64,000 nt of DNA from the NCBI GenBank assembly GCA_963768025.1, contig CAVYGM010000004.1, forward strand, positions 362,819 to 426,818, given 5' to 3'. Both the position numbers and the translations under genes were made by a program. The notes under the pieces were generated by a model. That model saw only the letters and a program-made list of their open reading frames with translations, was not told the DNA's origin and ran no database searches. Positions 18,997-27,738 of this stretch are shown here, in pieces (the stretch's first letter is position 1; each line of letters starts with the position of its first letter). Source of the DNA: CAVYGM01 sp963768025. GTDB taxonomy: Bacteria > Bacteroidota > Bacteroidia > Cytophagales > Spirosomataceae.

Positions 18997-19753
18997 AATA
19001 GCCACCCTTTTACACCATAAGCGGGAGAAACACAAAAAATCTTTCGCGGTTTTACTGGATCCTGATAAGATTGATTTCTCCTCTTTCCCGGAGTTTCTTG
19101 GCTACGCGGCCGAACTCGAGGTTGATTTCTTCTTTGTGGGCGGTAGCCTCGTCACCCGCTACGCTATCGATCAGCTGGTGGAGGCCATTCATATCCATAC
19201 CGATATCCCGGCCATCCTCTTTCCGGGCAACAGCCTGCACATTGAGCCCACGGCGGATGCGATCCTGCTGCTTTCGCTCATTTCGGGCCGTAACCCTGAG
19301 TTTCTGATTGGCCAGCACGTGATAGCGGCTCCGCTGCTCCGGCAGAGTAATCTGGAAATACTGCCTACCGGCTACATGCTCGTCGAAAGCGGAAAACTCA
19401 CGACGGTATCCTACATGAGCAACACCATTCCTTTGCCCTACGACAAGCCTGGTGTGGCGGCGTGTACCGCGATGGCCGGCGAAATGCTCGGGCTGCGGCT
19501 CATGTACCTCGACGCCGGCAGCGGCGCGCAGCAGGCCGTCCCGTCGGCCATTATATCGGCCGTGCGATCCGCTACCGACACAACCCTTATTGTGGGAGGT
19601 GGGATCAACACGGGCGAAAAAGCGTATGCGGCTCTGGAAGCCGGGGCCGATATTATTGTGGTAGGAAACGGCATTGAGCAAAACAATTTTCTTCTTCCCG
19701 AAATAGCACAATGCGTAAAGGCATTTAATGGGAACGCCGTAAAAATTATCTGA
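18977..19753 (+). CDS. Geranylgeranylglyceryl / heptaprenylglyceryl phosphate synthase family protein (PcrB-like)
   Basis: A 258-residue TIM-barrel prenyltransferase that couples sn-glycerol-1-phosphate to a polyprenyl diphosphate. Seen are FAVLLDPDKIDFSSFPEF, FFFVGGSLVT, ILFPGNSLHIEP, AVPSAII, LIVGGGINTGEKAYAALEAGADIIVVGN, the standard phosphate-binding loops of the family. Bacteroidota homologues belong to the group II archaeal-type enzymes; the product in this phylum is not firmly known. The ATG overlaps the preceding gene by 20 bp. Confidence 0.92.
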   Translation: MHKKKDKIATLLHHKREKHKKSFAVLLDPDKIDFSSFPEFLGYAAELEVDFFFVGGSLVTRYAIDQLVEAIHIHTDIPAILFPGNSLHIEPTADAILLLSLISGRNPEFLIGQHVIAAPLLRQSNLEILPTGYMLVESGKLTTVSYMSNTIPLPYDKPGVAACTAMAGEMLGLRLMYLDAGSGAQQAVPSAIISAVRSATDTTLIVGGGINTGEKAYAALEAGADIIVVGNGIEQNNFLLPEIAQCVKAFNGNAVKII

Positions 19754-19852
19754 ATCATTTCGTTTTATTAGGCTCAGCATTGTACTAAACTAAGCTTCTG
19801 CATTATTTTCTAAGGAAATTTTAAGTTCTTGGAAAAATACAATCCAGAATTG

Positions 19853-19882
19853 TTTGCAATTCGATTTTTAGTAGTACATTTG
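19853..19882 (+). promoter_or_regulatory. Promoter of the small lipoprotein gene
   Basis: TTTG (19853-19856) and TACATTTG (19875-19882) are separated by 18 bp, an exact Bacteroidota promoter. The start codon follows 30 bp downstream. Confidence 0.8.
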
Positions 19883-19912
19883 TGACAGAAACCTTAAAAA
19901 AACACCCAAGAA

Positions 19913-20086
19913 ATGAAAAAATTTATCGCATTCGCATTCGTTGCTGGTATGATCGCTTTCGCTTCATGCACTAGCAAGCCTTCAGAAGAAGCTGCCGTTG
20001 ACTCTACTACTATGAGCATGGACGCTGACACTATGATGACTGTTGACACGATGGCTGTTGATACAATGGCTGTTGATTCTTTGTAA
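19913..20086 (+). CDS. Small lipoprotein with repeated acidic DTM motif (57 residues)
   Basis: The ORF begins MKKFIAFAFVAGMIAFASCT, a lipoprotein signal peptide with the lipobox cysteine at residue 19. The mature part is only about 38 residues, acidic and threonine/methionine-rich, with three near-repeats of VDTMAVDTM type. It has its own promoter and terminator, so it is an independent transcription unit. Short abundant lipoproteins of this kind are common in Bacteroidota; no function is known to me. It is too short for many gene callers. Confidence 0.85.
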   Translation: MKKFIAFAFVAGMIAFASCTSKPSEEAAVDSTTMSMDADTMMTVDTMAVDTMAVDSL

Positions 20087-20110
20087 TTCGTTACAAACGA
20101 ACCATTCTTG

Positions 20111-20146
20111 AGATAGCTCTATGAAAATAGGGCTATCTTTTTTTAT
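20111..20146 (+). terminator. Rho-independent terminator of the small lipoprotein gene
   Basis: AGATAGC and GCTATCT (20111-20117 and 20132-20138), extended by CTAT/ATAG pairing, are followed by TTTTTTT. It starts 25 bp after the stop codon. Confidence 0.85.
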
Positions 20147-20154
20147 TTAGGGGT

Positions 20155-20769
20155 ATGGAAAAACCGACGCCCACCCTCGCTTCCTTTGTGCCTGAGTCTG
20201 CAGCACCCTACTGCCTGTCCTTGTGGGAGCAACACACATTCGATCTTCATATTGTACGGCCCCGGCGCAGCCGCCTGGGTGATTTTACCCAAAAGCCCGG
20301 CCGACGTCCCCGCATTACCGTCAACGCCAATCTGAATCCGTACAGTTTTCTGATTACCTATTTGCATGAAGTAGCGCACCACGTGGTGTATTGTACCTAT
20401 TCCAGAAAAAGAATAGCCCCCCATGGTGTGGAGTGGAAAGCTGCTTTCAGAAACCTGCTGCAGCCGGTTTTGAACGAACAATGCTTCCCTCAGGATGTAC
20501 TCATCGCCCTTAGGCGGTACGCCCTCAACCCCAAAGCATCCACCGGCGGCGATCCTGTTCTGATTCAGTCTCTTTCAAGATACAATCAATCTGACCCCGT
20601 TTCGAATAAAAAATCCCTGTTACACCTAAATGAAGGGGTAAATTTCGTTTTTCAAAAACGAGAGTTTATCAGGGGTCCCCTGCGACGGACCCGCGTACTC
20701 TGTGTTGAAAAAGCTTCAAATCGTCGCTATACAATCCCAGCCCATGCTTTGGTGGAAGAATGCGTATGA
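20155..20769 (+). CDS. SprT-like zinc-binding domain protein
   Basis: A 204-residue protein with the zinc metalloprotease motif HEVAHH in YLHEVAHHVVY and a downstream His in RIAPHGVEWKAAF, as in SprT/Spartan-like proteins. The region LGDFTQKPGRRPRITVNANLNPYSFL fits the beta sheet before the active-site helix. Human Spartan cuts DNA-protein crosslinks; the bacterial members are uncharacterised and this one lacks an obvious DNA-binding domain. It ends 7 bp before porU, suggesting shared transcription. Confidence 0.85.
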   Translation: MEKPTPTLASFVPESAAPYCLSLWEQHTFDLHIVRPRRSRLGDFTQKPGRRPRITVNANLNPYSFLITYLHEVAHHVVYCTYSRKRIAPHGVEWKAAFRNLLQPVLNEQCFPQDVLIALRRYALNPKASTGGDPVLIQSLSRYNQSDPVSNKKSLLHLNEGVNFVFQKREFIRGPLRRTRVLCVEKASNRRYTIPAHALVEECV

Positions 20770-20776
20770 AAAATGG

Positions 20777-23700
20777 ATGTACTTAACCGGACTTATCTTT
20801 AGAAGCCTGCTCTTAGGAAGCCTGTTTCTGATTCCTAGTGCGTATGCCCAAACCCCCTCCGTACTGGCATCAGGTGCCTGGTACAGATTGGCTGTGGCGC
20901 AGTCCGGCGTGTACCGGATTGATGCGAAGTGGCTACGAAAGATGGGAATCAACCCGGCTACCTTGAATCCCAGGCACCTGCAAATCTATGGGAATGGGGG
21001 GAAGATGCTCCCCCAACGAAATGCGGACGCCCGGCCCGGTGACCTGATCCAAAACGCGATTTGGGTAAAAGGCGAGGAAGACAACCGCTTTGACGACAGC
21101 GATGCTCTTTATTTTTACGCGGAAGGTCCCCGGACGGTTCAATACGATTCGCTCCAGAAGGGCTTTGTGCACCAAATCAACCTGTACTCCGACAGTAGCT
21201 ACTACTACCTGACGGCGGGAACACAACCCGGACTGCGGATAGCCGCATTGCCTTCCCAAAACAACAACGGTCCCCTCGTGAATCAGTTTGATGACTACTG
21301 GTTTCACGAACAGGAGAATACCAATCTGCTTCAATCGGGCCGCGAATGGTGGGGGGAATACATTGGCGTGGCGGGACAACTGCGACTAAGCGCCGAACTG
21401 CCTGGGATCCTTCCCAATTCTCCGGCTCTGCTGAGAGGTGCCGGCATAGCCTCCGCTCAGGTAACAACCCGCCTCCGCTGGCGGGTAAACGACCAGGAAA
21501 TCGGCGAGCAGACGCAGGGACCGGTAAGTACCTATCGGTACGACCTGAGAGCCCAGCGAAGCGAGAAAACCTACGCTTTCACCATGGGGGCTTCTCCTCC
21601 CGAAACCCCTACGCTTACCGTAGAGTTTGATAAAAATGGCCAAAGTAATGCGCAGGCGTACCTCGACTACGCCGCCCTGCAGGTAAGGCGTCAGCTACGG
21701 GCCTACCCTACTCAGCAGCTCTATCGCTTTGCTCCCTCCACGGCTCCCTCCGTAACTTACTCCCTGAACGCTATCCCCGCTGACTGGCAGTGGTGGGAAG
21801 TATCGGATCCACTCCGGCCCCGTCAGGCCCTGCTGGAACGGCCCTCCGAGACAACCGCCCGGTTCGGGGCGGCTGATGGACTCCGCTCCCGCACCTACCT
21901 GGGATTCGCACCCGCGCAGGCTTTAGAACCCCTAACCTGGCAAAAGGTACCTACCCAAAACCTGCATGGGCTGGCGGTTCCAGATTTGCTCATTGTGGTA
22001 CCCCAGGCCTGGCTGAGCGAAGCCGAACGCCTGGCCCGGTTTCGCCGTGATTTTGACGGCCTGATCGTCACGGTTGTTACGCCGGAGCAGGTCTATAACG
22101 AGTTTTCTTCCGGAAAGCCGGACCCTACGGCCATTCGGGATTTGATAAAAGGACTTTATCAACAAAATCCCAAACAACTGAAATACCTCCTACTCTTCGG
22201 CGATGCCACCTACGACTACCGCAATCGCGGGGGAACCCAGTCGCCGGCCCAACAACAGCAATGGGTACCGGTGTACGAAAGCCGCGAATCGCTGCACCCG
22301 GTTTTTACATATTCTTCGGATGATTACTACGGCTTTCTGGATGAAGAAGAAGGCGATTGGCGGGAATCAGCGGCGGGAGATCATCTGCTGGAAATAGGAA
22401 TTGGGCGGTTACCGGTAAAAAGTCAACTGGAAGCCCGTACGGTCGTAGACAAACTGATCCATTATGGCTCTTCGCCGCAGGCGCTGGGGAAATGGCGCAA
22501 CCGGATCAACTTCGTGGCCGATGACGGCGATGGCAACATCCATCAGCAACACGCCGACCTGCTGGCTGGACAGGCCAGCTCCCGGTTCATTACCCAGCGT
22601 CTTTTCGTAGATGCGTTTCCACGTAGCACCTCTTCGGAAGGAGTAAAAACACCTACAATGAATACGGCGATTCGCCAGAAGGTTAACGAAGGAACCCTTA
22701 TTCTGAACTATACCGGTCACGGAGGAGCTTCGGGTTGGGCCGAAGAACAAATACTCACCTTATCCGATATGCTGTCGTTTGGGGGCTATGATAACCTGCC
22801 TCTTTTGCTTACTGCTACCTGTGAGTTTGGCCGCTATGATGACCCGGCCGTCGTGTCCGGTGCTGAATTAATGGTACTCAGTCCCCGGGGAGCGGCAATC
22901 GGTGCCCTCACCACCACGCGTCCTGTCTTTTCAAGTACGAATTTCACCCTCAATAAAGCCTTTTACGAAGCACTGGCTACCTCCACCTCATCTACCCGTG
23001 TGGGAGACCTGATAAAATATACCAAAAACAACAGCCTGAGTGGTAGCCTGAACCGGAACTTCGCCCTTCTCGGCGACCCGTCCATGAAGCTTGCTCAGGC
23101 AGAGTACCACGTAACCTGGGATACGGAGCCAGACACCTTGATGGCGTTGAAAAAAACTACCTTACGGGGCAGTATCCGCCAAAAAGGTGACGAAAAAGTG
23201 GCGGATTCATTCAGTGGAACGGCCTTTGTGTCCATCTATGATAAGCCCGTGAAGTTCAGAACCAACGGAGAGAACGGCGCAGCGGCCGAATATAGCGAAC
23301 TCCGCAGTAAGCTATACGAAGGGAAAGTGTCGGTACAAAACGGGCGATTTACGTGTAGTTTCGTGGTTCCCCGGAATATTGACTACCGGACGGGCGTCGG
23401 GCGGGTGAGCGTGTATGCCATCCGGAAGGATAGTCTGGCCGATGCCTCGGGCCAATTGGACGTCTGGGTAGGTGGGGCCAGTCGGGTCGTATCCGATCAG
23501 AAGCCGCCCAGCCTTACCGCCTTCCTGAACGATAGTACCTTTCGGGACGGGCAAGTTGTACCTTCTACTTCGGTTTTGTGGATACAGGCATTTGATGAGA
23601 ACGGGATTAATGTCTCCTCTACCGGTCTGGGGCAGGACCTCACGGCTACCTTGAATGATTCGGTTACGTTTGTTCTGAATGAGTATTTTCAAAACCAAAC

Positions 23701-24154
23701 TGACACCTACCAGCGGGGTACGATCCGCTTTCCTTTGGAAAATCTGTCGCCGGGAGCCTATACTCTGCGAATAAAAATTTGGGACACGTATACTAATTCC
23801 TCCGAACTCACGTTGCGATTTATAGTCGGATCACAAACTGAAATTTCATTGCATACGGCTGTGCTATTTCCCAACCCTTTTCAGGAACAGCTTGCATTCA
23901 AAATAGCCCATAGCCGCCCTGAGGAAGATGTAGAACTTACCATACAGATATTAAATTTATCAGGCCAAATCTTAAGTTCATTCAAAGGAGTATATTATAG
24001 TAGTGAGCCGATTATAACCGGCAGGCTCGACTTCGGTACCATTCAGGAAACTCTTAGTTCAAAATCCACCGTATACTTGTACACGATTCAAATACGTTCT
24101 ATCAAAGATCAAAGCACAGATCGCCGGAGCGGAAAAGTTTTACGTGTTCCTTAG
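20777..24154 (+). CDS. porU: Type IX secretion system sortase PorU
   Basis: PorU is the outer-membrane cysteine protease (gingipain, C25 family) that removes the C-terminal sorting signal of T9SS cargo and attaches it to A-LPS. I chose ATG 20777 because it opens the signal peptide MYLTGLIFRSLLLGSLFLIPSAYAQ; the frame is open further upstream but only with a TTG. The catalytic His is in YTGHGGASGW (about residue 648) and the Cys in TATCEFGRYDDP (about residue 682). A beta-sandwich and a 90-residue C-terminal domain with NPFQEQLAFKI and ILNLSGQIL follow. It is 1125 residues, close to other PorU proteins, and porV is next. Confidence 0.95.
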   Translation: MYLTGLIFRSLLLGSLFLIPSAYAQTPSVLASGAWYRLAVAQSGVYRIDAKWLRKMGINPATLNPRHLQIYGNGGKMLPQRNADARPGDLIQNAIWVKGEEDNRFDDSDALYFYAEGPRTVQYDSLQKGFVHQINLYSDSSYYYLTAGTQPGLRIAALPSQNNNGPLVNQFDDYWFHEQENTNLLQSGREWWGEYIGVAGQLRLSAELPGILPNSPALLRGAGIASAQVTTRLRWRVNDQEIGEQTQGPVSTYRYDLRAQRSEKTYAFTMGASPPETPTLTVEFDKNGQSNAQAYLDYAALQVRRQLRAYPTQQLYRFAPSTAPSVTYSLNAIPADWQWWEVSDPLRPRQALLERPSETTARFGAADGLRSRTYLGFAPAQALEPLTWQKVPTQNLHGLAVPDLLIVVPQAWLSEAERLARFRRDFDGLIVTVVTPEQVYNEFSSGKPDPTAIRDLIKGLYQQNPKQLKYLLLFGDATYDYRNRGGTQSPAQQQQWVPVYESRESLHPVFTYSSDDYYGFLDEEEGDWRESAAGDHLLEIGIGRLPVKSQLEARTVVDKLIHYGSSPQALGKWRNRINFVADDGDGNIHQQHADLLAGQASSRFITQRLFVDAFPRSTSSEGVKTPTMNTAIRQKVNEGTLILNYTGHGGASGWAEEQILTLSDMLSFGGYDNLPLLLTATCEFGRYDDPAVVSGAELMVLSPRGAAIGALTTTRPVFSSTNFTLNKAFYEALATSTSSTRVGDLIKYTKNNSLSGSLNRNFALLGDPSMKLAQAEYHVTWDTEPDTLMALKKTTLRGSIRQKGDEKVADSFSGTAFVSIYDKPVKFRTNGENGAAAEYSELRSKLYEGKVSVQNGRFTCSFVVPRNIDYRTGVGRVSVYAIRKDSLADASGQLDVWVGGASRVVSDQKPPSLTAFLNDSTFRDGQVVPSTSVLWIQAFDENGINVSSTGLGQDLTATLNDSVTFVLNEYFQNQTDTYQRGTIRFPLENLSPGAYTLRIKIWDTYTNSSELTLRFIVGSQTEISLHTAVLFPNPFQEQLAFKIAHSRPEEDVELTIQILNLSGQILSSFKGVYYSSEPIITGRLDFGTIQETLSSKSTVYLYTIQIRSIKDQSTDRRSGKVLRVP

Positions 24155-24177
24155 AAATCGTGAAATCATACGAATAT

Positions 24178-24210
24178 TTTGTCAATTCTAGTACTTTCGT
24201 TGTAAATTTG
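24178..24210 (+). promoter_or_regulatory. Promoter of porV
   Basis: TTTG (24178-24181), 21 bp, then TAAATTTG (24203-24210): a good Bacteroidota promoter 53 bp before the porV start. porV can thus be expressed separately from porU. Confidence 0.75.
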
Positions 24211-24263
24211 AAGCCCACTGTCCGAGAAACCGTAGTTGCTCAATACAGCCAAACCAAGGAAAT

Positions 24264-25472
24264 ATGAACCGTTTTTTCGTTAGTTTATCTTCTTTCTTAC
24301 TCCTCTGCGGCGGCTTTCAAGACGCAAAGGCCCAGCTTGTCACCGGACAAGACACCACTAACCGAATCATCACCACACCGCTTGCTTTTCTTAACTTTTC
24401 CCCGGATGCCCGCAGTGCGGCCCTGGGCGATGCCGGAGTAGCGCTAAGCCCCGATGCTAACGCTACCTACTGGAATCCCGCCAAGCTTCCCTACCTTAAG
24501 GACGATTACGGGGTGTCGCTCTCGTATACCCCCTGGCTCCGCAACCTGGTAGATGATATGTACCTGACCTACCTGACCGGCTACAAGAAAGTGGCCAAAG
24601 GACAGGTAGTAGCGCTTTCGGTAAACTACTTTGACTTGGGAGAACTGGATATGCGAAATAACCAGGGGATCCAAATCGGTACGTTCAACTCCCGGGAGTT
24701 TATGGTGGGAGCAACGTATGGTCGTCAGCTGGGTGAGAATTTCTCGGTAGGTCTTACCCTGAAATACATCAATTCCAATCTGGCCAGTACCTCGATCATC
24801 AATAGCATTTCCATTCGTCCGGCATCTACGGCCGCCGGCGATGTTAGCCTTTACTACAAAAAGGAGTACCGAAATGATGAAATCGGTAGCAACCTGATCT
24901 GGAGCTGGGGTATGTTGATTTCAAACATCGGCGGCAAGGTATCCTACGGTAGTCAGGATAAGTACTTCATACCAACTAACTTCAAGCTGGGAACTGGTAT
25001 TTCCTACACCGCCGACGGACGCAACCGGTTCAACTTTGTGCTCGACGCCAATAAGCTAATGGTACCTACCCCACCGGTATATACCTTACAGAACGGACAG
25101 CCCGTAGTGACAAGTGGCCGTGATCCCCGTAACCTGTCGGCCCTGAGTGGTATTTTCGGGTCTTTTGCCGATGCGCCCGATGGGTTTGGCGAGGAAATGA
25201 AAGAAGTGATGGTATCTACCGGCGTAGAATACTGGTACAACGATGTATTTGCCGCCCGCTTTGGCTATTTTAGCGAAAGCCGCATGAAGGGCGATCGCAA
25301 GTACTTCACCATTGGCTTTGGTGCCCGTTTTCAGAAAAAATACGGCGTTGATTTTGCCTATCTGATGCCACAGCGTCAGGGAAGCCCGCTGGCCCAAACC
25401 CTGCGGATTTCGCTGGCCGTGAATTTGAAGGGCAAAACGGATGCCATAATTGAAGACGAGATAGAGAACTAA
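24264..25472 (+). CDS. porV: Type IX secretion system outer-membrane protein PorV
   Basis: PorV is a FadL-like 14-strand outer-membrane protein that shuttles cargo from the Sov translocon to the PorU attachment complex. The 402-residue product has a signal peptide (ending GGFQDAKAQ) and the family's FLNFSPDARSAALGDAGVAL, TYWNPAKLPYLKDDYGVSLSYTPWLR, followed by alternating beta strands and the C-terminal ARFGYFSESRMKGDRKYFTIGFG. It forms a two-gene functional unit with porU. Confidence 0.95.
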   Translation: MNRFFVSLSSFLLLCGGFQDAKAQLVTGQDTTNRIITTPLAFLNFSPDARSAALGDAGVALSPDANATYWNPAKLPYLKDDYGVSLSYTPWLRNLVDDMYLTYLTGYKKVAKGQVVALSVNYFDLGELDMRNNQGIQIGTFNSREFMVGATYGRQLGENFSVGLTLKYINSNLASTSIINSISIRPASTAAGDVSLYYKKEYRNDEIGSNLIWSWGMLISNIGGKVSYGSQDKYFIPTNFKLGTGISYTADGRNRFNFVLDANKLMVPTPPVYTLQNGQPVVTSGRDPRNLSALSGIFGSFADAPDGFGEEMKEVMVSTGVEYWYNDVFAARFGYFSESRMKGDRKYFTIGFGARFQKKYGVDFAYLMPQRQGSPLAQTLRISLAVNLKGKTDAIIEDEIEN

Positions 25473-25496
25473 TAGTATCTGCAAGCTTTTTTTACC

Positions 25497-25530
25497 GAAT
25501 GACGTCCCCCAAGGATGTCATTCTTTTTTA
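25497..25530 (+). terminator. Rho-independent terminator of porV
   Basis: GAATGAC (25497-25503) pairs with GTCATTC (25517-25523) and is followed by TTTTTT. It lies 25 bp after the porV stop. Confidence 0.8.
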
Positions 25531-25545
25531 TAACCTCTTTTTGCT

Positions 25546-26832
25546 ATGACCCTAGACCGAACCATCGCCCCCCCCTACCGGATAATCGAGCGTATAAACC
25601 TTCCACCTATCCAAACGGTATCTTTGGACAATGGTCTTCCGCTGCACTATATCACGAGTGGGGAGCAGCCGGTCGTGAAGCTCGAATGTACCTTTGAGGC
25701 CGGTACCTGGTATGAAACCACCCCCGCAGCGTCCTATTTCGCCATAAAAATGCTTTCGGAAGGTACCCGTTCGCGAACTTCTGCCGAAATCAGCGAGGCC
25801 TTCGATCGGATCGGGGCTTTTACCGAGCTGAGCCATACCTCCGACCGCCTGGGGGTGGTGGTGTACTGCCTGGCCCGTTTCCTGCCGGTGGTGTTGCCAA
25901 TAGTGCAGGAATTGATCGCCGAGGCTACTTTTCCGGATAAAGAATGGGACGACCTGCGAAATATTACCCTGCAAAACCACCGGGTCAACTGGGAAAAGAC
26001 GGCATACCGCGCTACTTCCCACTTCCGGGAAGCCCTGTTCGGGACATCCCACCCCTATGGCCGCAGCCAAACCGAAGAAAACATTACGACACTGGCAAAA
26101 GAAGAGGCCATTGCCCATTACAAAACCCATATTCAAAAAGCTCGGTACCGCATCCTGCTGGCCGGCAAAATCGGACCCGAAGAACTAAAAGCGGTGAACG
26201 ATACGCTTGGACAACGCGTATTTGAGAACAGCCCGTTTGACACCCCGGCTTCGGTAGACTTCCCGCTTGGAAACACCCAGGAAGGTACCCTCATTGAGCG
26301 TCCGGAAAGCCTGCAATCGTCCATTCGGTTGGGCAAGCGCCTGTTTACCCGGCATCATCCCGACTACTTCAAAATGCTGGTCACAAACGAAATCCTGGGT
26401 GGCTACTTCGGTTCGAGACTTATGAAAAATATTCGGGAGGAGAAAGGGCTTACGTACGGCATTTCTTCCCGGCTCTCCACCTTACGGCACGAGGGGTACT
26501 TTATGATCGGAACCGACGTAAAAAAGGAATTTACCCAACAAACCCTGGACGAAATCCGGAAGGAAATCAGCCTACTGCAAACGACCCCCGTGGATAAGGA
26601 AGAGCTCCAGAATGTGAAGAATTTTATGGCCGGTGAATTCGCCGGATCTTTAAACACAGCTTTCGATATAGCCGACCGCCAAAAAATTCTGATCCTTGAT
26701 GGCCTCCCTCCCGATTTTTTTGATCGGTACATCGAACAAATTCATGCGACTACTGCCGAAGATATAATGCACCTGGCGCAGCAGCACCTGGCTCTGGACA
26801 CCCTGAGCGAAGTGGTAGTAGGGGGCAAATAA
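25546..26832 (+). CDS. M16-family peptidase-like protein without zinc motif
   Basis: A 428-residue protein with the M16 two-domain fold: EAGTWYETTPAASYFAIKMLSEGT at the start and the C-terminal NEILGGYFGSRLMKNIREEKGLTYGI and GEFAGSLNTAFDIADR. Active M16 peptidases have HFLEH in the position where this protein has YFAIK, so all three zinc ligands are gone. It resembles the non-catalytic partner of bacterial M16 heterodimers, which keeps the R/Y substrate motif in its C-terminal half (EEKGLTYGI). No active M16 partner is next to it. It follows the porV terminator. Confidence 0.85.
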   Translation: MTLDRTIAPPYRIIERINLPPIQTVSLDNGLPLHYITSGEQPVVKLECTFEAGTWYETTPAASYFAIKMLSEGTRSRTSAEISEAFDRIGAFTELSHTSDRLGVVVYCLARFLPVVLPIVQELIAEATFPDKEWDDLRNITLQNHRVNWEKTAYRATSHFREALFGTSHPYGRSQTEENITTLAKEEAIAHYKTHIQKARYRILLAGKIGPEELKAVNDTLGQRVFENSPFDTPASVDFPLGNTQEGTLIERPESLQSSIRLGKRLFTRHHPDYFKMLVTNEILGGYFGSRLMKNIREEKGLTYGISSRLSTLRHEGYFMIGTDVKKEFTQQTLDEIRKEISLLQTTPVDKEELQNVKNFMAGEFAGSLNTAFDIADRQKILILDGLPPDFFDRYIEQIHATTAEDIMHLAQQHLALDTLSEVVVGGK

Positions 26833-26866
26833 CCCCCTACCATTCCACCTGAAAAGGAGTGTTATT

Positions 26867-27586
26867 TTACAAAGAAATCAATCCTAGAAATATAGCGACC
26901 AGGGCGGCGCCAATCAGTGGACCCACAACGGGAATCCAGCCGTAGCCCCAGTCCGACGAGCCTTTGCCCGGAATGGGCAGGAGCGCGTGCGCCAGCCGGG
27001 GAGCCAAATCCCGCGCCGGGTTGATGGCATAGCCCGTGGTCCCCCCCAGGGACAAACCGATACTCCACACTAGCAGACCGACCAGGTACGGCCCAAGTCC
27101 GATCCGGATCCCCTCCGCCTTACTGATGGCCGTTACGCCAATGATAAGAATAATGGTACCGATTATTTCGCTGAGCAGGTTAGGGCCCGTAGACCGAATG
27201 GCCGGATCGGTAGCAAAACAGGCCAGTTTGGCGGCAGGGTCGTTGGTTGCTTTCCAGTGGGGAAAGTAATGCAGCCATACCACCACCGCTCCCAGGAAGG
27301 ACCCGATCATTTGAGCTGTTACATAGCCCGCCATTTTGGAGTAGTTGCCGGTAATGACGGCATCGGCCAGCGTAACGGCCGGGTTGATGTGAGCATCGAC
27401 GCTCCCGAAGGCATTGGCCGTAAATATCCCCATTGCCACGGCCAGGCTATAGCCGGTGGTGATGACAATCCAGCCACTTTCATGGCCTTTGGTTTTATTG
27501 AGGACCACGTTTGAAACTACACCGTTGCCGAGGAGTATAAGTACGAATGACCCGATTAATTCACCGAGAAAAGGAGAGGTTGCCAT
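26867..27586 (-). CDS. Aquaporin / glycerol facilitator (MIP family)
   Basis: A 239-residue membrane channel with the two half-helix NPA boxes, HINPAVTLADAV and GYAINPARDLAPRL, and six membrane segments. The Asp after the second NPAR (NPARDLAPR) and the length of loop 3 favour a glycerol facilitator (GlpF-like) over a pure water channel. No glycerol kinase or regulator is adjacent. It is convergent with the M16 gene and divergent from purB. Confidence 0.92.
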   Translation of the reverse strand: MATSPFLGELIGSFVLILLGNGVVSNVVLNKTKGHESGWIVITTGYSLAVAMGIFTANAFGSVDAHINPAVTLADAVITGNYSKMAGYVTAQMIGSFLGAVVVWLHYFPHWKATNDPAAKLACFATDPAIRSTGPNLLSEIIGTIILIIGVTAISKAEGIRIGLGPYLVGLLVWSIGLSLGGTTGYAINPARDLAPRLAHALLPIPGKGSSDWGYGWIPVVGPLIGAALVAIFLGLISL

Positions 27587-27704
27587 AGAATCTGAAAAGG
27601 GGAGTTAGTAAATTAGATGTACTGGAATTGTGGTAATTTATTTATAAAAAATCCAAAAAATACATTTTCATTGGTATTCCGACGGTGTAGAGGTGTAATT
27701 CCTT

Positions 27705-27712
27705 TAACTTTG
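27705..27712 (+). promoter_or_regulatory. -7 element of the purB promoter
   Basis: TAACTTTG matches TAnnTTTG 27 bp before the purB ATG. No clean TTG lies 18-23 bp upstream, so only the -7 element is assigned. Confidence 0.5.
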
Positions 27713-27738
27713 CCTTTCTGTAAACAACTACTTGTCAC

